In this document: piece by piece, positions 7,916 through 15,741 of the stretch | Numbering within the stretch: position 1 is the stretch's first letter | Layout of the letters: each line of letters starts with the position of its first letter | NCBI RefSeq assembly: GCF_016862455.1 | Contig: NZ_BOMZ01000044.1 | Coordinates: forward strand, 115,248 to 179,247 | Length of the DNA: 64,000 nucleotides | Source: Actinoplanes utahensis | GTDB lineage: Bacteria; Actinomycetota; Actinomycetes; Mycobacteriales; Micromonosporaceae | Direction of reading: 5' to 3' | Notes under the pieces: model-generated | Told to the model about the DNA's origin: nothing | Databases searched by the model: none | Seen by the model: only the letters and a program-made list of their open reading frames with translations | Translations under genes and position numbers: made by a program

Positions 7916-8841
7916 CCGGCGGCGCCCGCGGGCAGTGCGACGATCATGGTGAGGCCGCCTCCGGGAGTCTCGTCGGGAGTGAGCGTGCCGCCCATCGCCT
8001 CGGTCAGACCGCGCGACAGGGCCAGGCCGAGGCCCACCCCGGTGTGGTTGTCACCGTCGCCGAGCCGCTGGAACGGCAGGAAGACATCCTCCCACCGATC
8101 CGCCGGGATCCCCGGACCGTGATCGATCACCCGCAGCTCGACGACCGCGCCGTGACTGCTGCCGGTCACCATCGGCGGGCGGCCCGGCGGACTGTAGCGC
8201 AGCGCGTTGGCGATCAGGTTGACCAGCACGCGTTCCAGCTCGCGCAGCGCGGTCGGGTTCCCGGCGCGGAACCAGTTCCCGAGCGCCGCGTCGACCTTCT
8301 CCGGCGGGTACACGTTCCCGTGCGCCATCCGCCGCCGCAGCGCCTCCGGCGTCATGTCGACCAGCTCGATCTGCTGCGCCGCCCGCACCATCGCGTCCGG
8401 CACGGTCTCCCGCTGCCGCACCCCGGTGATCCGCGCGACGACGTCGTTGACCGACTCCAGATGCTGGATGTTCACCGTGCTCAGCACACTGATCCCGGAA
8501 TCCAGCAGCACCTGCACGTCCTGCCACCGCTTCGCGTTCGGAGACCCCGGCGCGTTGCTGTGCGCGAACTCGTCGACGACCGCCACCTCGGGCCGCCGCC
8601 GCGGCACCGCGTCCAGATCCATCTCGCTGAACGTCACCCCGCGATGGCCCGCCTCCCGCCGCGGCACCACCTCCAGACCGTCGAGCATCGCCGCCGTGTG
8701 CTTGCGCCCGTGCGTCTCGACCAGCGCCACCACCACATCGGTGCCGCGCTCGGCACGCCGGCGCGCCTCTTCGAGCATCGCGTACGTCTTACCGACCCCC
8801 GGCGCCGCGCCCAGATAGATCCGCAGTTCCCCGCGCGTCAC
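7912..8841 (-). CDS. kdpD: Internally deleted KdpD: N-terminal sensor domain joined to the ATPase domain
   Basis: 309 aa from the GTG at 8841 (VTRGELRIYLGAAPGVGKT); a longer start at 8928 adds low-complexity residues. Residues 1-200 are the cytoplasmic KdpD domain with P-loop GAAPGVGKT (11-19), the DEFAHSN segment (90-96) and ALGNWFRAGN. At about 200-205 the sequence jumps from TALREL straight to ERVLVNLIANALRYSP, the N-box of a histidine-kinase ATPase domain. The G-boxes HGPGIP and GVGLGLALSR follow. The Usp region, four membrane helices, GAF and the histidine-bearing dimerisation domain are all missing; a normal KdpD has over 800 residues. The reading frame is intact. Confidence 0.85.
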   Translation of the reverse strand: MTRGELRIYLGAAPGVGKTYAMLEEARRRAERGTDVVVALVETHGRKHTAAMLDGLEVVPRREAGHRGVTFSEMDLDAVPRRRPEVAVVDEFAHSNAPGSPNAKRWQDVQVLLDSGISVLSTVNIQHLESVNDVVARITGVRQRETVPDAMVRAAQQIELVDMTPEALRRRMAHGNVYPPEKVDAALGNWFRAGNPTALRELERVLVNLIANALRYSPPGRPPMVTGSSHGAVVELRVIDHGPGIPADRWEDVFLPFQRLGDGDNHTGVGLGLALSRGLTEAMGGTLTPDETPGGGLTMIVALPAGAAG

Positions 8842-8984
8842 CCTCGCTCGTCCCCCACCCGTCTCCCGCCGGCCCTCACCGGGATTCTTCCGCGCCCACC
8901 TCCCCGCCGAGACGCCACGAGAGCGCATTCACACCCCGGCCCCGATTCTTGACGCCCCTCGACACCCGGCCCGCCCGTACCCGA

Positions 8985-9284
8985 TCAGGCGACCGCATCC
9001 CCCGCTTCGAAGCCCACCTTCAGCCGCACGTTCAGCGCCGCTGCCAACCGTTCCAGAACCGGCAGGGTCGGAACGGTCCCACCGGCCTCGAACCGGACGA
9101 CCGCGGACTGCGTCATCCCGGAGGCCGTCGCCAGTTGCGCCTGGCTCCAGCCCCGGCGCTCCCGAAGCTCCCGCACCGACCTGCCGAGCTCAAACGCCAG
9201 GCGTGCGGCGTCATACGCCTCCGCCGCGCCCGGCTCGGCCAGCCGCCGCTCCCGCATTGCGGCCCAACCACCAGAATCGCCCAC
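8985..9284 (-). CDS. XRE-family DNA-binding protein (HigA/antitoxin-like)
   Basis: 99 aa from a GTG at 9284 preceded by AGGAAGG. The helix-turn-helix RERRGWSQAQLATASGMTQS is followed by VVRFEAGGTVPTLPVLERLA, typical of Cro/C1-type antitoxins of HigA/RelB-like modules. The N-terminal arm (AEAYDAARLAFELGRSVREL) also occurs in antitoxins. No toxin gene was found on either side, so it may be an orphan antitoxin or a stand-alone regulator. Confidence 0.8.
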   Translation of the reverse strand: MGDSGGWAAMRERRLAEPGAAEAYDAARLAFELGRSVRELRERRGWSQAQLATASGMTQSAVVRFEAGGTVPTLPVLERLAAALNVRLKVGFEAGDAVA

Positions 9285-9363
9285 GACTACCCTTCCTCGT
9301 CCACGACCTCATGCGCCTCATCGATGCATCGCGCCAGTGCTCTGCCGGGCGGGGCGGCGCGGG

Positions 9364-9459
9364 AGGCGCGGCGGCGACGGCCTCCGAGAGGCCGCGGGGG
9401 CGCGCCACCGCGAAGGTCAGGACCACGGCCGGCAACGACAGCGCGATGATCAGGAGCAC
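9364..9459 (-). pseudogene. Remnant of an ArsB/SLC13-type permease N-terminus (tentative)
   Basis: From a GTG at 9459 the minus strand reads one hydrophobic helix followed by VLTFAVARPRGLSEAVAAAP. This resembles the first segment of actinobacterial arsenic/anion permeases (FAVxRPRGLPEAVAAVPAA, from memory of the family). The resemblance ends after about 32 codons. A full permease has over 400 residues, so this is at most a fragment left after deletion. Confidence 0.35.
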
Positions 9460-9489
9460 CGGCGAAGGTCGAGGCCGGTGACGGCGGAG

Positions 9490-9525
9490 CGCGGCCGGAC
9501 ACGATGTGATCCGTGCCCGGCCGCG
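9490..9525 (-). terminator. Hairpin after the CNNM gene
   Basis: CGCGGCCGG (9490-9498) pairs with CCGGCCGCG (9517-9525). It lies 8 bp beyond the stop of the minus-strand CNNM/CorC gene and fits a factor-independent terminator without a T-tract. Confidence 0.6.
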
Positions 9526-9532
9526 TCCCGGG

Positions 9533-10852
9533 TCAGACGGTGGCCTCGTCGTCCTCCGACGGCTCCGACGGGAGCGGGCGCAGCCGCAGCTTGGTGATCG
9601 CCCGGCCGGTGATCTCCACGACCTCGGCGGTGTGGCCGTCGATGGCGACGGTCTCGCCGGGCACGGTGGGGATGTGGCCGAGGCGGGCCAGGACCAGGCC
9701 GGCCACCGTGGTGTAGTCGCCGGCGTCCAGTTCCTCGATGTCCACGCCGATGTCGGGCAGGTCGTGGATCGGGAAGGTGCCGGGCAGCAGCATCGCCCCG
9801 TCCTCCTCCCGGATCACCGACTGCACGTCCCGGTCGGTCTCGTCGTAGATCTCCCCCACGACCTCCTCGACCAGGTCCTCCATCGTCACGATCCCGTCGA
9901 TCGCGCCGCGCTCGTCGACGACCAGCGCGAACTGCTGGCGCTGCACCCGCAACTGCCGCATCGCGTCCGACACCTTCAGCGTCTCCGGCAGGAACAGCGG
10001 GGTGAACATGTGATCGCGGACCAGGCCGTCGGCGGCGATCAGGTCCCGCAGGTGCACCACCCCGAGCACGTCGTCCAGGCCCATCGGCCCGGTCACCGGC
10101 GCCCGCGAGTGCCCCGCCTTGACCAGCTTGGCCAGGGCCTCGGACGCCGGCAGGTCAGCCGGCAGGATCAGCACGTCGCGGCGCGGGACCAGGATCTCGC
10201 GCAGGATCCGGTCGGCGATGTCGAACGCGCCGCTGATGATGGTGCGCTGCTCGGCGGTGATGTCCTGCTGGGCGGCGACCATGTCGCGGATCTCCTCGGT
10301 GGACACCTCCTCCCGGCCCGCGTCCGGATCCCCACCGGTCAACCGGACCACCAGGTCGGTGGACTTGCCGAGCAGCCAGATCACCGGCCGGGACAACGTC
10401 GCCAGTATGTCCAGCGGGCGGGCCACCAGCATCGCCCAGCCCTCGGCCCGCTGCATCGCGATCCGCTTCGGGGCCAGCTCACCCACGACCAGGGTGAAGA
10501 ACGTCAGCACGATGGTGACCAGGATGATCGAGACCGGTTCCGCGGCGGTGCCGAGGAAGCTCAGCGGTTCGATCAGCGGCTGTGCCAACGACACGGCCGC
10601 GGCAGCCGAGGCGAGGAAACCCGCCAGGGTGATGCCGATCTGAATGGTGGCGAGAAACCGGTTGGGGTCCCGCGCCAGCTTGGCGAGGGTCCTCCCGGTA
10701 CGCGATTGCCGTTCCAGACGCTGCAACTGGCTCTCCCGCAGCGAGATGAGCGCCATCTCACTGCCTGAGAACGCCGCGTTGAGCAGCACCAGGACCACGA
10801 CCAGGACGACTTGCCAGCCGTATCCGCCCACGGCGGACATCAACTCCTTCAC
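9533..10852 (-). CDS. CNNM/CorC (hemolysin C-like) membrane protein
   Basis: 439 aa. The N-terminal DUF21/CNNM domain has about four membrane helices (starting near residue 13) and the SGSEMALISLRESQL segment. It is followed by a CBS pair (about 205-330; VLILPADLPASEALAKLVKAG, FALVVDERGAIDGIVTMEDL) and a C-terminal CorC_HlyC domain (about 345-425). This architecture belongs to Mg/Co-related transporters or their regulators. The old hemolysin label is not evidence of haemolytic activity. It appears monocistronic. Confidence 0.9.
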   Translation of the reverse strand: MKELMSAVGGYGWQVVLVVVLVLLNAAFSGSEMALISLRESQLQRLERQSRTGRTLAKLARDPNRFLATIQIGITLAGFLASAAAAVSLAQPLIEPLSFLGTAAEPVSIILVTIVLTFFTLVVGELAPKRIAMQRAEGWAMLVARPLDILATLSRPVIWLLGKSTDLVVRLTGGDPDAGREEVSTEEIRDMVAAQQDITAEQRTIISGAFDIADRILREILVPRRDVLILPADLPASEALAKLVKAGHSRAPVTGPMGLDDVLGVVHLRDLIAADGLVRDHMFTPLFLPETLKVSDAMRQLRVQRQQFALVVDERGAIDGIVTMEDLVEEVVGEIYDETDRDVQSVIREEDGAMLLPGTFPIHDLPDIGVDIEELDAGDYTTVAGLVLARLGHIPTVPGETVAIDGHTAEVVEITGRAITKLRLRPLPSEPSEDDEATV

Positions 10853-10966
10853 GAAGAGACGAAGGTCCCAGGCTACCGGGAATCGTCGAGAGGATTCCCC
10901 GGCAGGCGGGCAACCATGCGGCGCAAGATCCCGGTTCGTGTCCGTCCGGAGGCCGGCGGGTGGGTT

Positions 10967-13834
10967 TCACCGGGCCGGAGAGTCGCCGTCGACACATCTC
11001 CCGGCGGTCTCCGCCTCGATCACGAAGACCGAACCGCCGCCGGGGTGCGGCTCGTGCCGTACCTCTCCGTGGTTGGCCCGGGCCAGGCTGCGCACGATGT
11101 AGAGGCCGAGCCCGGTGCCCCGGACCGCGCCCGCGTCGCGTTCGGCGCGGGTGAGCCGGTCGAACAACTGCGGCCGGAACTCCTCCGGCACGCCGGGCCC
11201 GCGGTCCTCGACCCGCAGCCGGACGATCGGCCCGTCCGGCTCGATCCGCAGCCCGGTCGCCCCGCCGGCGTACTTGGACGCGTTGGTGAGCAGGTTGACC
11301 AGCACCTGCTGGAGGTGCTGCGGGTTGTACAGCACCGCGGTGTCCGGGCCGCTGACCGGCACGTGCGCGTTCCCGGTGCTCTCCAGCACCTGGGTGAGGG
11401 CGGCGCGCAGCGGCACCTCGCCGCGGACCGCGTTGATGTTGCCGGCGTCGATGCTGACCATGGCGAGGACCTCGCGGACCACCTCGTCGAGGCGCTGCGC
11501 CTGGCGGCTGATCACCGAGACGGCGTACGACCCCGACGCCTCCTCACCCAGGTCGTCGGCGAGGAGGTCGGCGTAGCCGAGGATGGCCGACAGCGGGTTG
11601 CTGATCTCGTGCCCGAGCATGCCGATGATGTCGAGTTTGAGCTGGTTGGCGGTCTCCAGGGCGGTGTTGCGCTCGGCCAGGTCGGCGGCGGCCTGGTCGC
11701 GGGCCCGTTCGGCGGTGCGCCGCACCGAGATGTCGGTGGCCACGATGATCAGATGCTGGGGGCGACCCTGGGCGTCGCGGACGAGCGAGACGGTCGCCTC
11801 GGCGTCGATCCAGCGCCCGTCGGCGTGCAGCAGCCGCAGCACCTGGGTGTAGGAGGTGGCGTCGCCGGCGAACAGCGTGGCGATCTCGGTGTGCCCCACG
11901 ATCAGGTCGTCGGGGTGGATCAGCTCGTGGTCGGCCACCCGCCCGACCAGGTCCTCGGAGCGGCGGCCGAGCATGGCGGCGAACGCCTTGTTCACCGCGA
12001 TCAGCGAGCCGTCCAGCCCGCGGATCACCTGGCCGACGGCGGAGTGCGTGAACTGCGCCCGGAAGCGCTGCTCGTTGACGGCGAGGGCCTGTTCGGCGGC
12101 GCGGGCCGCGGTCACATCGGTGTTGATCTCCAGGACCTCGACGTCGCCGCCGGTGACGTGCGCGGGCCGGTAGACGACCTGCCGGCTGAGCACGGTGACC
12201 GCCTTTCCGGTCGAGGTGAGGTGCTGCACCTGGCCGTCCCAGTGGCCGTCACGTTCCAGGGCGGTGCGCTGCTCCTCGGCCGAGCCGCCGTCGAAGACCG
12301 TGTTGAACAGCCCGTTGGTGCGCTTGCCGCGGGCGGCGTCGGCGGACCAGCCGTACAGCCGCTGGGCGCCGTTGTTCCACCACAGGATGGTGCCGTCGAG
12401 GCGGCGCACGATCACCGCGGCGGGGATCAGCTCGAGCAGCGCGGCCTGCTGGTGCAGGCGGGCGTCGGCCGCGCGCTGGGCGGTGATGTCCTCCGCCTGC
12501 ACGACGACGTACGACGCTGCGCCGTCCCCGTCCCGCACCGCGGCGACCCGCACGCTGACCCAGATGGTGTGCCCTTCCCGGTGGCGGAGCCGGCGCTCGG
12601 CCCGCAGCGCGTCCTGGCCGTTCGCGATCATCTCCTGCCACGCCACCTGGGTGACCTCGACGTCCTCCGGGTGGTAGAGGTCATGGAACGACATGGTCAG
12701 CAGTTCCGCCGTGCTGTACCCGGTGATCGCCGTCATCGCCGGGTTGGCCTGCAGGTACCGGCCGAACGAGCCGGGGTCGACGCTGGCCAGGGTGAGCCCG
12801 AGCGGGGAGTTCTCGAAGGTCAGGCGGAACCGGTTCTCGCTGGCCTCGAGGGCTTCCAGGGCGCTGGTCCGCTCGGCGAGCAGGGTGGTGTTGCGGGCGT
12901 AGTCGTCGACGTACATCAGGGTGGAGGCCAGGCTGGCGGCGAGCAGCTCCAGGTGGTGGGCGTCGACGGCGTCGAACGCGTCCGGCACGCCGCTGCCGAC
13001 CTTGACCACGCCGATCATCCGGTCCCCGCTGTACAGCGGGGCGATGCACATGGACCGCAGCCCGATCCGGCGGCACGCCTCGGCGTTGACCCGGGTGTCG
13101 GTCCAGGTGTCGGCGCACCGCACCACGGACCGGCCCTCGATCGCGACGCCGCTGAGCGAGCCGGCCTGGGCCAGGCGCAGCCCGGTGTGCTCGCCGAGGA
13201 TCCCGGCGCCGGAGAAGTAGGTGAGGTGGTCGCCGGCGATCAGCTCGACGACCGCGCCGGTGGCGACCGGGAAGGTGGCCATCGCCTGGTCGGCGACCAC
13301 GCTCAGCGCCTTGTCCCGGTCCCGGGCGGCGGCGGTGACGGCTCGCTGGGCCTCGATGGTGGAGAGCAGCACCCGGGTCTGCCGGGCGGTCTGCTCAGCG
13401 GCGGCCCGCTGCTCGGCGGTGTCCCGGAGGAAGGCGTAGAACTGCCGCTCGCCGCCGACCCAGGAGGGCCAGATGGTGAGTTCGACCTCGACCTGGTGGC
13501 CGTCGCGGTGCAGGGCCGGCAGGGTGACCGGGCGGCCGACCACCTTCGGCTCCCCGGTGGCCAGGTAGCGGCTCATCCCGGCGTTGTGGCGCTCGCGCAG
13601 TTCGGCCGGGATCACCATCTCGGCCAGCGGCCGGCCGATGATCTCGTCGGCGGTCCAGCCGAGCAACCGGGCCGCCGACTCGTTCCAGACCAGGACCGTC
13701 CCGGCCTCGTCGATGGAGACGAGGCCGGTGGGCCCGGTGGAGATCACCTGCCGGAGGCGCTCCAGCTCCGCGTGTTCGGGCGCATCGATCGACCCCTGCA
13801 CGTTCTCACCACCGTCCCGCCGCCTGTCCTGCAT
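10967..13834 (-). CDS. Cytosolic PAS-GAF-PAS3 sensor histidine kinase
   Basis: About 955 aa (ATG 13834, or GTG 13837) with no membrane segment. Domains in order: PAS (about 25-145), GAF (about 175-310, CIAPLYSGDRMIGVVKVG), three PAS/PAC repeats (about 335-460, 465-585, 600-715), HisKA with H-box MLGHEISNPL (His near 742), and HATPase with VNLLTNASKYAGG, EDRGPGVP and GTGLGLYIV. The ERxR-type PAC endings (YVVVQAEDIT, LIIVATDIS) are clear. No response regulator is adjacent, so it is an orphan kinase sensing an unknown cytoplasmic signal. Confidence 0.9.
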   Translation of the reverse strand: MQDRRRDGGENVQGSIDAPEHAELERLRQVISTGPTGLVSIDEAGTVLVWNESAARLLGWTADEIIGRPLAEMVIPAELRERHNAGMSRYLATGEPKVVGRPVTLPALHRDGHQVEVELTIWPSWVGGERQFYAFLRDTAEQRAAAEQTARQTRVLLSTIEAQRAVTAAARDRDKALSVVADQAMATFPVATGAVVELIAGDHLTYFSGAGILGEHTGLRLAQAGSLSGVAIEGRSVVRCADTWTDTRVNAEACRRIGLRSMCIAPLYSGDRMIGVVKVGSGVPDAFDAVDAHHLELLAASLASTLMYVDDYARNTTLLAERTSALEALEASENRFRLTFENSPLGLTLASVDPGSFGRYLQANPAMTAITGYSTAELLTMSFHDLYHPEDVEVTQVAWQEMIANGQDALRAERRLRHREGHTIWVSVRVAAVRDGDGAASYVVVQAEDITAQRAADARLHQQAALLELIPAAVIVRRLDGTILWWNNGAQRLYGWSADAARGKRTNGLFNTVFDGGSAEEQRTALERDGHWDGQVQHLTSTGKAVTVLSRQVVYRPAHVTGGDVEVLEINTDVTAARAAEQALAVNEQRFRAQFTHSAVGQVIRGLDGSLIAVNKAFAAMLGRRSEDLVGRVADHELIHPDDLIVGHTEIATLFAGDATSYTQVLRLLHADGRWIDAEATVSLVRDAQGRPQHLIIVATDISVRRTAERARDQAAADLAERNTALETANQLKLDIIGMLGHEISNPLSAILGYADLLADDLGEEASGSYAVSVISRQAQRLDEVVREVLAMVSIDAGNINAVRGEVPLRAALTQVLESTGNAHVPVSGPDTAVLYNPQHLQQVLVNLLTNASKYAGGATGLRIEPDGPIVRLRVEDRGPGVPEEFRPQLFDRLTRAERDAGAVRGTGLGLYIVRSLARANHGEVRHEPHPGGGSVFVIEAETAGRCVDGDSPAR

Positions 13835-13879
13835 CACCGGGGCAATCGGCAGGCGGAGCCGGGACTTGAGTCCGCGACC

Positions 13880-14446
13880 TCACTCGGGGAGGAACACGCC
13901 GTCCAGCACCAGGGCGACCGAGCGGTCGGCGGCGGCCCGGGCGGCGCGCACGTCGTCGGTGGCCTCGGCGACGCTCTGGACCATCGTGAACAGCAGGGAC
14001 AGATCCTCCGGGACCAGGTCGGCGCGGACGTGCCCGTGCTCCTTGGCGTGCCGCAACGGCGCGGCGAAGGCGGCGATCACCCGCCGGCGGTACCGCTCCT
14101 GGAGGCCGAGGTCGAAGCGCCTGACCAGCTTGACCAGCCCGCGCAGCTCGATCTGGGAGTGCAGCACCTCGCGCAGCAGGGCCCGGAACCCGCCCGGGTG
14201 CCCGGAGTGGGCCGCCACCCGGGCCTCCAGGAGCTCCAGCTGGTAGCCGAGCACGGCGGTGGTGAGAGCCTGCCGGTCCGGGAAGTGCCGGTAGAGAGTG
14301 GCCTGACCGACGCCGGCGCGGCGGGCGATCTCCGGCATCAGGGCGACCTGCTCGTCCTCGGAGAGGACCTCGCCGGCGGCCTCGAGGATGGCCGCACGGT
14401 TGCGCTGGGCATCTCGGCGACGCGCTGTCGGGGTTCCGTAGAGCAC
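13880..14446 (-). CDS. TetR-family transcriptional regulator
   Basis: 188 aa from a GTG at 14446 with a GGGGGG ribosome site. The helix-turn-helix is EIARRAGVGQATLYRHFPDR. The C-terminal part resembles the common domain of actinobacterial TetRs that control efflux or hydrolase genes (GFRALLREVLHSQIELRGL). It is divergent from the X-Pro peptidase pseudogene, and a GTTAC-N6-GTAAC palindrome lies in the promoter gap, so autoregulation and control of the now broken gene are likely. Confidence 0.85.
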   Translation of the reverse strand: MLYGTPTARRRDAQRNRAAILEAAGEVLSEDEQVALMPEIARRAGVGQATLYRHFPDRQALTTAVLGYQLELLEARVAAHSGHPGGFRALLREVLHSQIELRGLVKLVRRFDLGLQERYRRRVIAAFAAPLRHAKEHGHVRADLVPEDLSLLFTMVQSVAEATDDVRAARAAADRSVALVLDGVFLPE

Positions 14447-14475
14447 TGCATCCCCCCTTGCTACCGACGAGTCAC

Positions 14476-14491
14476 GTTACTCGCTGGTAAC
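14476..14491. promoter_or_regulatory. GTTAC-N6-GTAAC palindrome, candidate TetR operator
   Basis: GTTAC (14476-14480) and GTAAC (14487-14491) are separated by six bases in the divergent TetR/peptidase gap. This half-site spacing is common for TetR repressors. The overlapping inverted CGAGT/ACTCG repeat may widen the site. Confidence 0.45.
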
Positions 14492-14571
14492 GAGAATGTC
14501 ACCATCTTCAAATTCTCGGAACCGATTCCTACGCTGCCGCCACGCTCGCCCGCGTCCATCGAGGAGTGTTG

Positions 14572-15310
14572 ATGGCGTTTCGCCGTCTGCTCAGCCTGTT
14601 CGCCGCCTTCGCCCTGGTGGCGACCACCCTCACGACCACGTCACCGACCCAGGCCGCGCCCGCCACCACCGGGTTCAGGGCCGTCGACATCACCGGCGAC
14701 AACGGCGTCGTCCTCAAGGCCAACGTGATCGCCCCGGCGGCGAACGGCCGGCACCCGGCCGTGATCCTGCCGTCCAGCTGGGGACTCAACGACCTGGAGT
14801 ACCTGGCCCAGGCGAAGACCCTGGCCGGGCGCGGGTACGTCGTCGTCTCGTACACGCCGCGCGGCTGGTGGCTGTCCGGCGGCGAGATCGACACGGCCGG
14901 GCCGAAGGACATGGCGGACCTGTCCCGGGTGGTCGACTGGACGTCTACCTGAAGCCGCCGGCGTCTGGGCGGCCGGCCGGCCCTCGTCGGCGCAGCGCCG
15001 CGGTGTGCCGAAACTGCACCTGGAGCTCTCCGGCACCGCCGCCACCGGCACCGTGGTCGCGTACCTCTACGACCTCGACGCGATCGGCAACGCCAAACTG
15101 ATCACGCACGCCCCGGCGTCCCGGCTCCACGGCTCCCCCGGCGCCCGCACCGTCGACCTGAGGCTGCCGGCGACCGCCTACGACCTGCCGGCCGGGCACT
15201 CGCTGACGCTGGTGGTGGACACCGTGGACCCGCTCTACTACGACGAGAACAGATCCGGCGAATCCATCACCATCGGCGGCGGATCCTACCTGGACCTGCC
15301 GATTCGCTGA
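14572..15310 (+). pseudogene. X-Pro dipeptidyl-peptidase (CocE/PepX type), internally deleted and frameshifted
   Basis: The ATG at 14572 follows GAGGAG and encodes a signal peptide ending TQAAPA. The start of an alpha/beta-hydrolase follows (VILPSSWGLNDLEYLAQAKT, SYTPRGWWLSGGEIDTAG). The frame stops at 14952 just after DLSRVVDW. About 50 bp later another frame (15002-15310) gives the C-terminal jelly-roll (GVPKLHLELSGTAATGTVVA, VVDTVDPLYYDENRSGE) and a natural stop. Roughly 350 residues with the catalytic triad are missing. It is a decayed secreted peptidase gene. Confidence 0.75.
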
Positions 15311-15316
15311 CCATTC

Positions 15317-15357
15317 AGAAATGGATCACCGGGATTGCCGGTGATCCATTTCTTTTT
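15317..15357 (+). terminator. Classic intrinsic terminator
   Basis: AGAAATGGATCACCGG (15317-15332) pairs perfectly with 15338-15353 across GATTG and is followed by TTTT. It is the most canonical terminator in the window and ends the peptidase pseudogene unit. Confidence 0.9.
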
Positions 15358-15437
15358 GCCGGACCCGGAAACGAAACGGAATCACAAGCGTCACTGCGGT
15401 TTGAGGCTCAGGCCCCGGCGCCGCAATGATCGCCCCA

Positions 15438-15450
15438 TAGATTCACGTCT
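15438..15450 (+). promoter_or_regulatory. Possible -10 box of a leaderless transcript
   Basis: TAGATT (15438-15443) sits 7 bp before the GTG at 15451, and no ribosome site is visible, as expected for a leaderless actinobacterial mRNA. No convincing -35 was found at normal spacing. Confidence 0.3.
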
Positions 15451-15741
15451 GTGAGAGCGCTCCTGGCCGCGATCATCGCCGCGATGCTGGTGACGATCTC
15501 CCCGGCCACCCCGGTGTCAGCGGCCCACCCGATCTCCAGCGCCACCGCGCACCGGGGATCCGCCCTGCTCGGCGGCGTCCCGGTCGCCGACGGCCGGTCC
15601 GACCACGGCCCCACCACGTTCACCGCCGACATCGAGGTCGCCGCGGGGGAACACACCGTCGTCGTCGAGTACTGCCAGGCCGGCGGTGGAGCAGTCGCGA
15701 GGTTCACAACCGAGAGGGAGTCCCGGTCATGGTGGACGTAG
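15451..15741 (+). CDS. Short secreted protein, probable remnant of a PA14-containing enzyme
   Basis: 96 aa from GTG 15451, with a signal peptide (MRALLAAIIAAMLVTISPAT) ending near VSAAHP. The mature part contains GGVPVADGRSDHG and FTADIEVAAGEHTVVVEYC, then QAGGGAVARF. That pattern is the strand-rich end of a PA14-like carbohydrate-associated domain. The frame then runs into the ribosome site and start of the next gene, so the C-terminus looks like read-through of a truncated gene. A real small secreted protein cannot be excluded. Confidence 0.5.
   Translation: MRALLAAIIAAMLVTISPATPVSAAHPISSATAHRGSALLGGVPVADGRSDHGPTTFTADIEVAAGEHTVVVEYCQAGGGAVARFTTERESRSWWT

Noticed and set aside
10811..14572. 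Plus-strand frame of 1253 codons
   Set aside because: It is antisense to the PAS/GAF histidine kinase, whose motifs are complete. The product is rich in Arg, Gly, Asp and Val and matches no family; long antisense frames are normal at this GC content.
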